Shown in pieces: positions 26,944 to 35,877 of a DNA stretch of 64,000 nucleotides. The position numbers and the translations under genes were made by a program. The stretch comes from Cyanobacterium aponinum PCC 10605. GTDB taxonomy: Bacteria > Cyanobacteriota > Cyanobacteriia > Cyanobacteriales > Cyanobacteriaceae. Below the pieces are notes generated by a model that was not told where the DNA came from, searched no databases, and saw only the letters and a list, made by a program, of their open reading frames with translations. The stretch spans positions 2,666,001 to 2,730,000 of the forward strand of contig NC_019776.1 of assembly GCF_000317675.1 (NCBI RefSeq), in the 5' to 3' direction. Numbering within the stretch: position 1 is the first letter of the stretch; the number at the start of each line of letters is the position of its first letter.

Positions 26944-27260
26944 AATAAAATTCCCTCCTTAATTGCACTGGTGCGATATGCCGTTATTAAAAATCCATCA
27001 ATTTCTAACTTTTTGGATACGGCACATACCCATCTTTTATTACCATCTGCTCGATAAAATAAGAATACTTTTTCATCATTTTTGCTAACACGAATTTCAT
27101 CTGGTGACATTAAAGTTTGCATAACATCTTCTAATCTGTTTTGCATAATCGGATGTTTCACGGTGGAAATTATATTCCAATAACCTACAGTTGTCCTAAC
27201 TACAAAACCAAGAGGAGTTATTATTTCAAATAAAATACTGTCTTTTTCTGAATTGTTCAT
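26931..27260 (-). CDS. Small protein paired with DUF2283, toxin-like (DUF4258-type)
   Basis: A 109-residue protein containing VKHPIMQNRLEDVMQTL, SPDEIRVSKNDEKVFLFYR and KRWVCAVSKK with a closing FLITAYRTSAIKEG strand. This order (His, then D-x-V-x-LFYR, then an ITAY strand) resembles DUF4258/RelE-like RNase-fold proteins that are common in cyanobacteria next to DUF2283 genes. The family link is from memory and moderate. It overlaps the DUF2283 gene by 13 bp and follows kdpA by 64 bp, so it probably rides on the kdp transcript. Confidence 0.65.
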   Translation of the reverse strand: MNNSEKDSILFEIITPLGFVVRTTVGYWNIISTVKHPIMQNRLEDVMQTLMSPDEIRVSKNDEKVFLFYRADGNKRWVCAVSKKLEIDGFLITAYRTSAIKEGILLWQK

Positions 27261-27324
27261 GTTAATTGATATACAATATTGTCATGAAAAAGATGATTTC
27301 TGTCTAAAATATCTATAGAATAGA

Positions 27325-29010
27325 TCATCCTGCTAATTGAAAACCCTCTGCGATCGCACCTAACGCTAATACAGGAAAAAATGTTAATGCACCTAAGATC
27401 AAAATAACTCCTGCGGTTATACTCGTAAATAGCACCGTATCTGTGCGTAAAGTACCAGAAGTTAAAGGCACAAGTTGTTTCCGTGACATATTATCAGCTA
27501 ACAACAACAAGGCAATAATTGGCACATATCTACCTAAAATTAAACTAAAGGTTGCACTTAGATTCCACCAAAGAGTATTATCACCTAATCCTTCAAATCC
27601 TGAACCGTTATTAGCGGCGGCGGAGGCGTATTCAAACACCACCTGAGAAATGCCATGAAAGCCGGGGTTGCTTATTCCTGCTAGAGCTTCTGGAAAAGCT
27701 AAAGTGATGGCACTAGGGATTAAAATGGCGATGGGATGCACTAATAAAATCACACTGGCTAAGACGATTTCAGGTTTTTCGATTTTTCGCCCTAAAAATT
27801 CAGGTGTTCTTCCTACCATTAATCCTGTTAAAAATACGGTTAAAATCAGATAAATGAATAAATAAGCTGTTCCTGTACCTTGTCCTCCCCAAATTATCTG
27901 TAAAAATAGGTTGAATATGGTACTAAACCCCCCCGTGGGCATCAGTGAATCGTGCATTCCATTCACAGCACCGCACATAGTAGCCGTTGTCATCACTGCC
28001 CATAAAGCGGTTTGACTCCAACCAAATCTTACTTCTTTCCCTTCTAAGTTGGGTTGAGTATCTCCCAATAAGTTATTAACTAAAGGATTACCGTAATATT
28101 CTCCTACTGCACTTATGGCTATTAAGACAACAAAGATGCTAAACACCATCCCATAGATTAACCATGCTTGACGTTTATTATTGGCAAATACCCCATAAGT
28201 ATAAATTAGAGATGTGGGAATGCTCATCATAGCCAGAATGGTAAATAGATTGGAGAAAGGATTAGGATTTTCGTAAGGATGAGCGGAATTAATGCCAAAA
28301 AAACCGCCTCCATTTTCCCCCAATTCTTTGATAATTTCAAAATGGGCGACAGGTCCGATCGCAATTACTTGATTTGCTCCTTCTAAGGTTGTCGCTGTTA
28401 CTGGTGGAGATAAGGTTTCGGGTACTCCTGAGATTATTAGCACGATCGCCCCTACAATGGAAATGGGTAATAAAATTCGAGTAATAGATAAAGTTAAGTC
28501 CACATAAAAACTGCCTAATCTTTGTCCTGTTAAACCCCTAATAAATGCGATCGCCACTGCTAATCCTGTACCTGCAGAGGTAAACATCAAAAACCCCAAA
28601 GCTAATACTTGAGAGGCATAACTAAAAGTAGTTTCCCCTGAGTAGTGCTGTTGGTTGGTATTCGTGAGAAAAGAAATAGCAGTATGTAACCCTAAATGCC
28701 AAGTTGGTGCAGATAAATCAGTGGGATTAAGAGGTAAAAATCCCTGAGTCATGAGAATTAGATAAACCAAAATACCCATAACTAAGTTACTAGCGATAAC
28801 ATCCTTAACATACTGATAACCATTGCTATTAGTGGCTTCGAGTATTCTTAGTCCAAATAAAGAATATAACCGACTCTCAATGGGTTTTAAAAACCTATCC
28901 AAAAAGGTAGGCTTTCCCAAAAACACACAAGCCATATAATTACCCAATATGGGAGTGATAATCACCACCAATACAAGGGTTAAAATAATTTGTAAAAAAC
29001 CTTGCCACAT
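27325..29010 (-). CDS. kdpA: Potassium-transporting ATPase subunit A
   Basis: KdpA is the potassium-selective channel-like subunit of the Kdp pump. It is a 561-residue protein with about ten membrane helices and four filter-like repeats, visible as [48 protein letters not shown] and [14 protein letters not shown]. It is the first gene of the minus-strand kdp operon. The promoter should lie in the 29011-29223 AT-rich gap, where I see no recognisable operator. Confidence 0.96.
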   Translation of the reverse strand: MWQGFLQIILTLVLVVIITPILGNYMACVFLGKPTFLDRFLKPIESRLYSLFGLRILEATNSNGYQYVKDVIASNLVMGILVYLILMTQGFLPLNPTDLSAPTWHLGLHTAISFLTNTNQQHYSGETTFSYASQVLALGFLMFTSAGTGLAVAIAFIRGLTGQRLGSFYVDLTLSITRILLPISIVGAIVLIISGVPETLSPPVTATTLEGANQVIAIGPVAHFEIIKELGENGGGFFGINSAHPYENPNPFSNLFTILAMMSIPTSLIYTYGVFANNKRQAWLIYGMVFSIFVVLIAISAVGEYYGNPLVNNLLGDTQPNLEGKEVRFGWSQTALWAVMTTATMCGAVNGMHDSLMPTGGFSTIFNLFLQIIWGGQGTGTAYLFIYLILTVFLTGLMVGRTPEFLGRKIEKPEIVLASVILLVHPIAILIPSAITLAFPEALAGISNPGFHGISQVVFEYASAAANNGSGFEGLGDNTLWWNLSATFSLILGRYVPIIALLLLADNMSRKQLVPLTSGTLRTDTVLFTSITAGVILILGALTFFPVLALGAIAEGFQLAG

Positions 29011-29235
29011 GAGTTGATAAAAATAAAATTCATTAATTAAATGTTAAAAAATTCAACTTCATAAGTCTCTAAACAAATGTATAACTTTGTGTTTATATTT
29101 TATAAACACTTATCTAAACCTCTTAAAATTTTGATAGTTTTTCCATAAAAAAATGACTATTCCATGCCATAATATTAAACTCAATTCTAATTAAATTATT
29201 TATTAAATTAACAATAAAAGGTAGTGTTATTTTTT

Positions 29236-29538
29236 ATGACTGAATGGATCATAAATACAATGAATTCTTTGAGATATGTGGGAATTGCCTTATTGATGTT
29301 TTCTGAAAACTTATTTCCTCCGATTCCTTCTGAATTAATTATGAAGATAAATTCTTTTATAATTTATTCTACTGTTGGCACATTAATTTGGGTTTCATTA
29401 CTAACAAGTACTAATTATATCTTAGGTGAAAATTATACTTTAATAGAAAAATATATAGCACCCATATCTAAAATAACCTTACTAAGCATTGTATTTTTAT
29501 TCGTAATTTGGGTCATCAAAAAACAAATGAAAAAATAA
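29236..29538 (+). pseudogene. DedA family protein with internal deletion
   Basis: The first 35 or so residues (MTEWIINTMNSLRYVGIALLMFSENLFPPIPSELIM) match the start of cyanobacterial DedA/SNARE-associated membrane proteins. The last 60 (TVGTLIWVSLLTSTNYILGENYTLIEKY) match their C-terminal third. The middle of about 90-100 residues, which carries the conserved acidic and FCRLVPGVR-type region of the family, is absent, although the frame continues. The 100-residue product has lost the functional core, so I call it a decaying gene. The in-frame GTG at 29224 is an alternative start. Confidence 0.75.
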
Positions 29539-29560
29539 ATTTTCTCTCCTATTTCAAGCC

Positions 29561-30631
29561 ATGCAACCAACCTTAAAACCCTTGGTGACTTTACACCTTT
29601 GGGAGAAAAAAAAACTTTTGATTCTCTCTGTATTCATTATCCTTATCATCCTTGAATTTAAAACTCCTCCAGCTTATGTATTTGGCTATCTTTACACCGG
29701 TGCAATTTTATTAGTTAATGTGTTCTATGGTGGTAAAGCAACTTTCATCGCTACAATTGTTTCCGTATTCCTAACTCTCCTTAATTTGTATGTCCATATT
29801 GGTACTGTAATTGAATTACCAACTCTTGCCAATCGTTTAATTGCAACTCTCTCTTTAATCGTCACTGGTTGGTTAAGTAACAGTAATCGTATCTATCAAC
29901 AAAAAATAGTTGAACAACAAACTAAATTACAATCTCAGGAAGAGTTAGTCAGATTAAGACAAGATTTTGCTTCTACCCTTACCCATGATTTGAGAACACC
30001 CTTACTAGGTGCGTTCGAAACTATAAAAGCCTTTCAAAATAAGCAATTTGGGGAAATTACACCTACTCAGATAAAGGTACTAGCCACGATGATTCGTTCT
30101 CATCAATCTAGCCTACAATTAGTCAATACTTTGTTAGACGTTTATCGCAATGACTTAGAAGGCTTAAATTTGAAGTTATACCCCTTAGATTTAACGGTTT
30201 TAGTGGAAGAAGTAGCGAACAGTTTGACTTCCTTAGCTTCATCAAATCAGGTTTATCTTACCTTCAACTATGGTGATTCGGATTTTCGTCAATCTTTATG
30301 GGTTAATGGGGATGCTTTTCAGTTAAAGCGAGTCTTAACAAATTTGCTTATCAATGCTATCAATCATTCTCGTCGAGGCGATCGCATCGAGATTATTTTA
30401 TCCTCAAACACTGTTAAAATATTAGACTATGGTTCAGGTATTAAACCAGATGACTTCTCTTTTTTATTCGATCGATTTTACCAGTCTAACAGCGATCGAC
30501 AAGCAAAGGGTACTGGTTTAGGTTTATATCTCTGTCGTCAAATTATTGAGGCTCATGGTGGTAAAATTTGGGCAGAGAATCACTCTAAAGGTGCTATTTT
30601 TGGTTTTACTCTTCCCGTTTATCAGGGTTGA
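29561..30631 (+). CDS. Membrane sensor histidine kinase
   Basis: A 356-residue kinase. The N-terminal part has about three to four hydrophobic segments (16-105, including ILSVFIILIILEF), a DUF4118-like arrangement as in the membrane part of KdpD. A coiled stretch (112-135) leads to the phosphoacceptor block FASTLTHDLRTPLLG with His142. The ATPase domain has N-box VLTNLLINAINHS, G1 LDYGSGIKPDDF and G2 GTGLGLYLCRQII. It starts 22 bp after the DedA remnant and 63 bp before a response regulator gene. With the short KdpD gene next door it is a likely regulator of kdp. Confidence 0.9.
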   Translation: MQPTLKPLVTLHLWEKKKLLILSVFIILIILEFKTPPAYVFGYLYTGAILLVNVFYGGKATFIATIVSVFLTLLNLYVHIGTVIELPTLANRLIATLSLIVTGWLSNSNRIYQQKIVEQQTKLQSQEELVRLRQDFASTLTHDLRTPLLGAFETIKAFQNKQFGEITPTQIKVLATMIRSHQSSLQLVNTLLDVYRNDLEGLNLKLYPLDLTVLVEEVANSLTSLASSNQVYLTFNYGDSDFRQSLWVNGDAFQLKRVLTNLLINAINHSRRGDRIEIILSSNTVKILDYGSGIKPDDFSFLFDRFYQSNSDRQAKGTGLGLYLCRQIIEAHGGKIWAENHSKGAIFGFTLPVYQG

Positions 30632-30700
30632 TTTTTCTCTCATAAAGGTAGTCGCAAAGAAAGATACAAAAAAATAAAGATACAAAGGAGTTTTGTGATT

Positions 30701-31324
30701 ATGTTAAAAATTCTCCTAGTAGAAGATGATGAGTTATTCCGTTTAGGACTTTCAGTTAGATTACAACAAGAAACTGATTTACACATTGTGGCGGAGGCAG
30801 AAGACGGAGAAACAGCCGTTAATCTCACAAATCGTCATCCCTTAGATTTAGTTCTACTTGATATAGGATTACCTCGTATGAGTGGTTTAGAAGCCTGTTA
30901 CAAAATTAAGTCAAATCATCCCAAATTAGCTATTCTTGCCCTTACATCTCACTCAGAACCTTCTTTAATTAATCGTTTGATCGAGGTTGGTATTCAAGGT
31001 TATTGTCTTAAGGGTATTCCTGCTGAAACTTTAATTTTAGCTATTCGTTCTGTGGTTGCTGGTGCTTCATGGTGGGACTCTAAGGCAACTCAAGAAATTC
31101 AATCAGCTTTTACTTCTCCTTCTAATTCTATTTTAGATGCTCTGACTGAACGTGAACGAGAGATTTTAACATTGATGGCACAAGGAAAATCAAATCAAGA
31201 AATTGCTAAAATGCTCTATATTACTTCTGGTACGGTTAGGGTACATACTCATTCTATGATTCAAAAATTAGGAGTATGCGATCGCACTCAGGCTATTCTA
31301 TTATTTCAGAATCTTAATGATTAG
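30701..31324 (+). CDS. NarL/LuxR-type response regulator
   Basis: A 207-residue two-component regulator. The receiver domain has acidic EDD (9-11), phosphoacceptor Asp56 in LVLLDIGLP and the conserved Lys of YCLKG. The C-terminal LuxR helix-turn-helix is ALTEREREILTLMAQGKSNQEIAKML with VRVHTHSMIQKLGV. A GTG at 30695 is an alternative start, but ATG 30701 matches family N-termini (MLKILLVEDD) and has an AAGGAG site about 10 bp upstream. The upstream histidine kinase is the probable partner. The gene end overlaps the convergent kdpD-like gene by 11 bp. Confidence 0.9.
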   Translation: MLKILLVEDDELFRLGLSVRLQQETDLHIVAEAEDGETAVNLTNRHPLDLVLLDIGLPRMSGLEACYKIKSNHPKLAILALTSHSEPSLINRLIEVGIQGYCLKGIPAETLILAIRSVVAGASWWDSKATQEIQSAFTSPSNSILDALTEREREILTLMAQGKSNQEIAKMLYITSGTVRVHTHSMIQKLGVCDRTQAILLFQNLND

Positions 31325-32393
31325 TCGCAATAATATGTAAATCAATTTGTTTTTTCCAGATTAACCTCATCAATTTTTGGGTGAAAGAACCTCTTAATAA
31401 CTGTTTCCATCGTGATTGTCGGCTTTCACCGATGACAATTTGAGTAATTTTTTCTTGTTCAGCTATCAAGGCGATTACACTTGCCACATTATAATCTTCT
31501 ACACGCAGGAAAGTACCTTCAAAATCTCGACAAAGTTGTTGACAGGTTTCTATGTGTAAGGCTTCTGTTTTAGAGAGAAAATGATCAGGATTTTTGACAA
31601 ATAAAACAAAAAGAGGAGCATTCATATAATTAGCCAATCTCGCACCACGTCTTAGTAAACGCAAAGAATTGGGATAAGTAGAAACGCAAACTAAAACCCT
31701 TTCTTGAATGAGATAAGATTGAGCAAAAGGAATTGATTCTTCTCCTTCTTCTTCTACCGTGTCAGCCACCTCTCGCAATGCTAACTCTCTCAAGGCGATT
31801 AAATTTTTACGTTGGAAGAAATTTTGTAGAGATTGCTCAATTTTATTACTAGCGTAAATTTTACCTGCTAATAGACGTTCTTCAAGGGTTTCTGGAGTCA
31901 CATCAATAACGACTACTTGATCCGCTTCATCTAAAATACGATCTGGAATACGCTCTCTAACCACTACTCCCGTAATTTTAGCAATCAGATCATTTAAACT
32001 TTCTAAATGTTGAATATTAACGGTAGAATAGACATCTATTCCAGCTTTGAGAATTTCCTCTACATCTTGATAACGCTTTTGATAACGAGAGTTTGGAATA
32101 TTAGTATGGGCTAATTCATCTATTAACACTAACTGAGGATGACGATTTATAATCGCTTCTGTATCCATTTCCGTTAGAGTAAGATTATCTTGGGAAATAA
32201 ACTTACGGGGGATAATTTCCAAACCATCAGCTTGTAATAAAGTCTCTTGACGGTTATGAGTTTCTAATAGTCCAATGACGACATCAATACCTTGTTTTTT
32301 TAGAATGTTAGCATCCTGAAGCATTTTATAGGTTTTACCAACACCTGGTGCCATACCAATAAATATTTTATGCTTTCCTTGTTTTCTTAACAT
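31314..32393 (-). CDS. kdpD: Short KdpD (sensor/Usp domains only, no kinase)
   Basis: A 359-residue protein equivalent to the cytoplasmic N-terminal half of KdpD. The KdpD domain carries Walker A GMAPGVGKTYKML (13-25) and Walker B-like LVLIDELAHTN (about 109-119). A UspA-like domain follows (about 225-355), with FVKNPDHFL and IVIGESRQSRWKQLLRGS. The four transmembrane helices and histidine kinase of full KdpD are absent. Such short KdpD proteins are known in cyanobacteria (Anabaena) and are thought to work with a separate kinase. The neighbouring kinase/regulator pair is the natural candidate. Confidence 0.93.
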   Translation of the reverse strand: MLRKQGKHKIFIGMAPGVGKTYKMLQDANILKKQGIDVVIGLLETHNRQETLLQADGLEIIPRKFISQDNLTLTEMDTEAIINRHPQLVLIDELAHTNIPNSRYQKRYQDVEEILKAGIDVYSTVNIQHLESLNDLIAKITGVVVRERIPDRILDEADQVVVIDVTPETLEERLLAGKIYASNKIEQSLQNFFQRKNLIALRELALREVADTVEEEGEESIPFAQSYLIQERVLVCVSTYPNSLRLLRRGARLANYMNAPLFVLFVKNPDHFLSKTEALHIETCQQLCRDFEGTFLRVEDYNVASVIALIAEQEKITQIVIGESRQSRWKQLLRGSFTQKLMRLIWKKQIDLHIIATNH

Positions 32394-32674
32394 AAAACTA
32401 TTTCATATTTTTCCCTTATAATCCTCTGTGACTCGTGAAAAGTAATAATCGTTGGTAGGGTAAAGTCAGACAGTGCAAACTTTAATACTTTATTCTCAAA
32501 TTGTTCTATCTTGTTATAGTAACGTGAATTGCTAGTTTTAATTGCTAGTTCTAATTGCTAATTCTGCCACTTAATCTTCAATAAATCTACAACCTGCTAA
32601 ATCATACATTCCTGTATCGAACTGAGGTAAAATAAGGGTTACTAAATCAAATTATTTTCTACACATAAAAGAGT
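32394..32674. other. kdpD/leuD divergent spacer with MITE end
   Basis: The 281-bp spacer holds AATTGCTAGTT-type repeats (32527-32565) and a MITE-like right end, TGTATCGAACTGAGGT, ending at 32628. No gene seen. Confidence 0.5.
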
Positions 32675-33262
32675 ATGAGTGAAAGAACTGTTATCACTGG
32701 AAAAGGTCTTCCTTTAGTTGGTAATGATATTGACACTGATCGCATTATTCCAGCCCGTTTTCTACGTTGCGTTACTTTTGATGGTTTAGGAGAGCAGGTT
32801 TTTGCCGATGATAGAAAGGCTTTAAATGGTCAACATCCCTTTGATTTACCTCAGTATCAAAATGCCAAGATATTAGTTGTCAATGGTAATTTTGGATGTG
32901 GCTCTAGTAGAGAACACGCACCACAAGCGATCGCACGTTGGGGCATTGATGCAATAATTGGTGAAAGTTTTGCCGAGATTTTTTTTGGTAATTGCTTAGC
33001 AATGGGCATTCCTTGTGTAACTTCTTCGGCAGAAAATATCAAAAGTATTCAGAATTTATTGCAAGAAAATCCAGACATTCAAATGACTTTGGATTTGGAA
33101 AGTTTAAAGGTTAAATGTGGTCACTATAGCAGTGCAATAAAAATTGATTCTGGTGCTAGAAATATGCTCGTTACTGGAAAATGGGATACTTGCAGTTTAT
33201 TAATTAAAAATATTAGCCAAATCAAAAATACTGCGGAAAAATTACCTTATTTAGCGTGGTAA
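32675..33262 (+). CDS. leuD: 3-isopropylmalate dehydratase small subunit
   Basis: Small subunit of isopropylmalate isomerase in leucine biosynthesis; it forms a complex with LeuC, which is not in the window. Swivelling-domain motifs are present: GNDIDTDRIIPARFL (16-30) and the substrate loop GNFGCGSSREHAP (about 72-84), then GISFAEIFFGN-like GESFAEIFFGNCLAMGIP. Length 195 residues, normal. It stands alone. Confidence 0.94.
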   Translation: MSERTVITGKGLPLVGNDIDTDRIIPARFLRCVTFDGLGEQVFADDRKALNGQHPFDLPQYQNAKILVVNGNFGCGSSREHAPQAIARWGIDAIIGESFAEIFFGNCLAMGIPCVTSSAENIKSIQNLLQENPDIQMTLDLESLKVKCGHYSSAIKIDSGARNMLVTGKWDTCSLLIKNISQIKNTAEKLPYLAW

Positions 33263-33274
33263 TATTTAATGAAT

Positions 33275-33361
33275 AGTGAATAGTGAATAGTGAATAGTTG
33301 ATAATTAAGAATTAAGAATTAAAAACCCCAAACACTCATTACTCATTACTCATTACTCATT
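33275..33361. repeat. Heptamer arrays AGTGAAT and ACTCATT
   Basis: AGTGAAT occurs three times from 33275 to 33295, and ACTCATT four times from 33334 to 33361, with an AATTAAG pair between them. The last ACTCATT unit runs into the stop codon of the convergent SLC12-like gene (33360-33362). Confidence 0.85.
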
Positions 33362-35573
33362 AGTCTTTTTGCAACACTTCTTCAAAGGGAAAATCATTAG
33401 CCGCCATCATAAAGACAACGCTGGGTAAATTTTTTGTTTTTTGTTGCCATTGATAATAATATTGATCAAAATCTTCTTGAGGTTCAGCTAATCCTAAAAA
33501 GATTAAATCCGCCTTATCTGAATATTGGTGCAAGATTTTTTCAAAAGAGGTTTCTTCCGAGACGATAACTTGAGGAATAACATCAATATTTAGTTTTTCG
33601 ATGAGATTACTAAGATTGCTTTGAGTCGTTTCTGAGGCGTGAGGATTTTTTATAACCAGTTTGACAAAGATATTTGCTTTACGCCATTGCCAATCGTTTT
33701 TGAGTAAATAGGCAAGGAGTAACATAAAACTACCATTAGCTTGAATACCACTCCACCATATATCTATTCGTTGATAGTTGCCAAATTTGTGTTCACCGAA
33801 AGTACGACTTTGTCGATCGCTATTTTCTTTTAGAATAATAATATTGCGTTTGAGTTGATGTAGTTGGGCGATGGTTTGACAATATTGTTTATGGCTTTCC
33901 CAATCTTGATTAAAACTAGCATTACTATTGCCAAGTAAAACGGTGTTAGGAATTAATGCACCAATACCATAAGTTTCTACCACTTGCGGAATAACGGCGT
34001 AATTTTGATTGGAGCGAATTATTTTGACTAAGGCTTGGACATTATTTTTACTGAGATAGTCTTTGATGGTACTTTCGAGATTTTTTTTGCTTTCGTATTC
34101 TCTCCTTTCGGGTACAATACTGGCTACAGTCAATAATCCTTTGTGGTTAAAACTATCTGCTAATTCAATCAATGACCAACTTTTATGAGGGGAAGCGGAA
34201 AAGACAATAATATGAGGGCGCCAATTTTTGGGATCGGTTAATTGGTCTAATTGATAGATACCCGTGCGTAAAAATGCCATCCACATTCCTCGCCGACTAT
34301 CTCCCCAAGTTACTTTTAATTCTTGTCTTTGTAAATAGATAAAAATTCCTGAAACAATTATACCTGCCACAATAGTTGCGATCGCATTGATCAAAAACAT
34401 TACGGCTAAACATCCCACTGCCCCCAAAAAAGAAAGAAACCAATTTACTTTAAAAGTAGGACGAAAAGAAGGAGATTGTAAAAAACTTTCAATTCCCGCC
34501 GAAGCATTTAAAACTAGATAAGTAGTCAAGAAAAACATTGTCAATACCGGGGCAATTAAGTTTAAATCCCCTAAACAGACTGCCGCAATGGCAACCCCTA
34601 AAGTTACTGCTGTACCGACACGAGGTTCGTCATTTCTACCGTTTCCCTGCCCTAAAAAATTGAGTTGATTGGGCAAAATTCCATCCCTTGCTAATGCCTG
34701 TAAAACTCTGGGTGCTCCTAAAATACTACCTATAGCACTACTAAGGGTTGCACCCCATACTCCAAGAGCGATCGCACCTCCCCAAAAAGACATTCTAGCC
34801 ATGATAAATGGTTCATCTACAAGGGTTTGAGCATCAGCCCGTAAACCGAGAAATAAGGGAATAACCATATAAATAACATAACCAGTCCCAACGGCGGCTA
34901 AAGTACCAATGGGTAAGGCTTTTGTGGGGTCTTTTAAATCTCCAGACATATTAACCCCCGCCATGATACCCGTAACGGCGGGAAAAAAGACGGCAAATAC
35001 TTGCCAAAAAGAAACATCTGTGGTTCTCCATAACTCAACGTGGGTTTGTTCCACTGGATGCCCTAAAAAGAAAGAAATTAAAGAAAGTGCAATGGCCGCC
35101 ATAATAAAATATTGGGCTTTAATGGCAATTTGGGCACTGGTTAAAGCTAAAATTCCCACCCCAATCGTCACCGCTAAGGCAATATAAACTTCATAGGCTT
35201 CCAAACTAGGAAAAATTTGCACCACACTTTCAGCAAAACCGAGGGTATAAAGGGCAACGGATAAGGCTTGAGCAAAATATAAAGGAATACCCACTGCTCC
35301 CCCTGTTTCTATGCCTAAAGAACGACTTATCATATAATATGCCCCTCCTGCCCTAACTACTCGGTCAGTTGCGATCGCACATACAGATAAAGCGGTTAGA
35401 AAGGTGATGAGATTAGAAAGAGTGACAATAATAAAAGTACCGAATAAACCAACATTTCCCACTACCCAACCAAAACGCAGATACATGATTACCCCCAGAA
35501 TAGTGAGAATAGAGGGGGTATAAACACCGCCAAAAGTGCCTAAACCCGATGTTTTTTGCTGGTTAGTATTCAT
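33360..35573 (-). CDS. SLC12/APC-family permease (cation-chloride cotransporter-like)
   Basis: A 737-residue protein with twelve membrane helices in the first 410 residues and a cytosolic domain of about 300 residues. The start LGTFGGVYTPSILTILGVIMYLRFGW and the helix-3 region RAGGAYYMISRSLG are characteristic of the SLC12 (Na-K-Cl/K-Cl cotransporter) branch of APC transporters. The C-terminal part, NWRPHIIVFSASPHKSW, also matches SLC12 regulatory domains. Bacterial members may move amino acids or cations with chloride; substrate is unproven. Proximity to kdp makes a potassium role attractive but inferential. Confidence 0.85.
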   Translation of the reverse strand: MNTNQQKTSGLGTFGGVYTPSILTILGVIMYLRFGWVVGNVGLFGTFIIVTLSNLITFLTALSVCAIATDRVVRAGGAYYMISRSLGIETGGAVGIPLYFAQALSVALYTLGFAESVVQIFPSLEAYEVYIALAVTIGVGILALTSAQIAIKAQYFIMAAIALSLISFFLGHPVEQTHVELWRTTDVSFWQVFAVFFPAVTGIMAGVNMSGDLKDPTKALPIGTLAAVGTGYVIYMVIPLFLGLRADAQTLVDEPFIMARMSFWGGAIALGVWGATLSSAIGSILGAPRVLQALARDGILPNQLNFLGQGNGRNDEPRVGTAVTLGVAIAAVCLGDLNLIAPVLTMFFLTTYLVLNASAGIESFLQSPSFRPTFKVNWFLSFLGAVGCLAVMFLINAIATIVAGIIVSGIFIYLQRQELKVTWGDSRRGMWMAFLRTGIYQLDQLTDPKNWRPHIIVFSASPHKSWSLIELADSFNHKGLLTVASIVPERREYESKKNLESTIKDYLSKNNVQALVKIIRSNQNYAVIPQVVETYGIGALIPNTVLLGNSNASFNQDWESHKQYCQTIAQLHQLKRNIIILKENSDRQSRTFGEHKFGNYQRIDIWWSGIQANGSFMLLLAYLLKNDWQWRKANIFVKLVIKNPHASETTQSNLSNLIEKLNIDVIPQVIVSEETSFEKILHQYSDKADLIFLGLAEPQEDFDQYYYQWQQKTKNLPSVVFMMAANDFPFEEVLQKD

Positions 35574-35877
35574 ATAAGATTATTAACTATGGTAGTGATT
35601 GAAAATGGACAAACCTTTCTCAATATAGCCTACCTCATAGACTATCCAGAAAAAAAGGGCAAAGTGAAAAGGGCAAGGGGCAAGAGACAAGAGACAAACG
35701 GCAAAAGTGCTTAATTAACACTAACCCCATCTCCGTAAGGGTTGAATATATTCAACCCCTACCACCTGCAACCTGCAACCTGAAACCTATTTTATAACTC
35801 CTAATTCTGAACTCCGAATGACCCCACAATCGAGTAAAATATGTAAAGAAAAGTTAAGCAAATATTTAGGATAGAGA
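35574..35877. other. Repeat-filled gap upstream of zds
   Basis: Contains a GGCAAG-type period-7 run (35657-35706), the motif GGCAAAAGTGCTTAATTAACACTAACC (35700-35726; repeated at 38799-38826 with one change), and a perfect 20-bp palindrome GGGTTGAATATATTCAACCC (35739-35758). The zds promoter must lie in the last 60 bases or so. Confidence 0.65.

Noticed and set aside
29011-29223. A c-di-AMP (ydaO-type) riboswitch before kdpA
   Set aside because: The leader is too AT-rich and shows none of the conserved GC-rich helices of that riboswitch.
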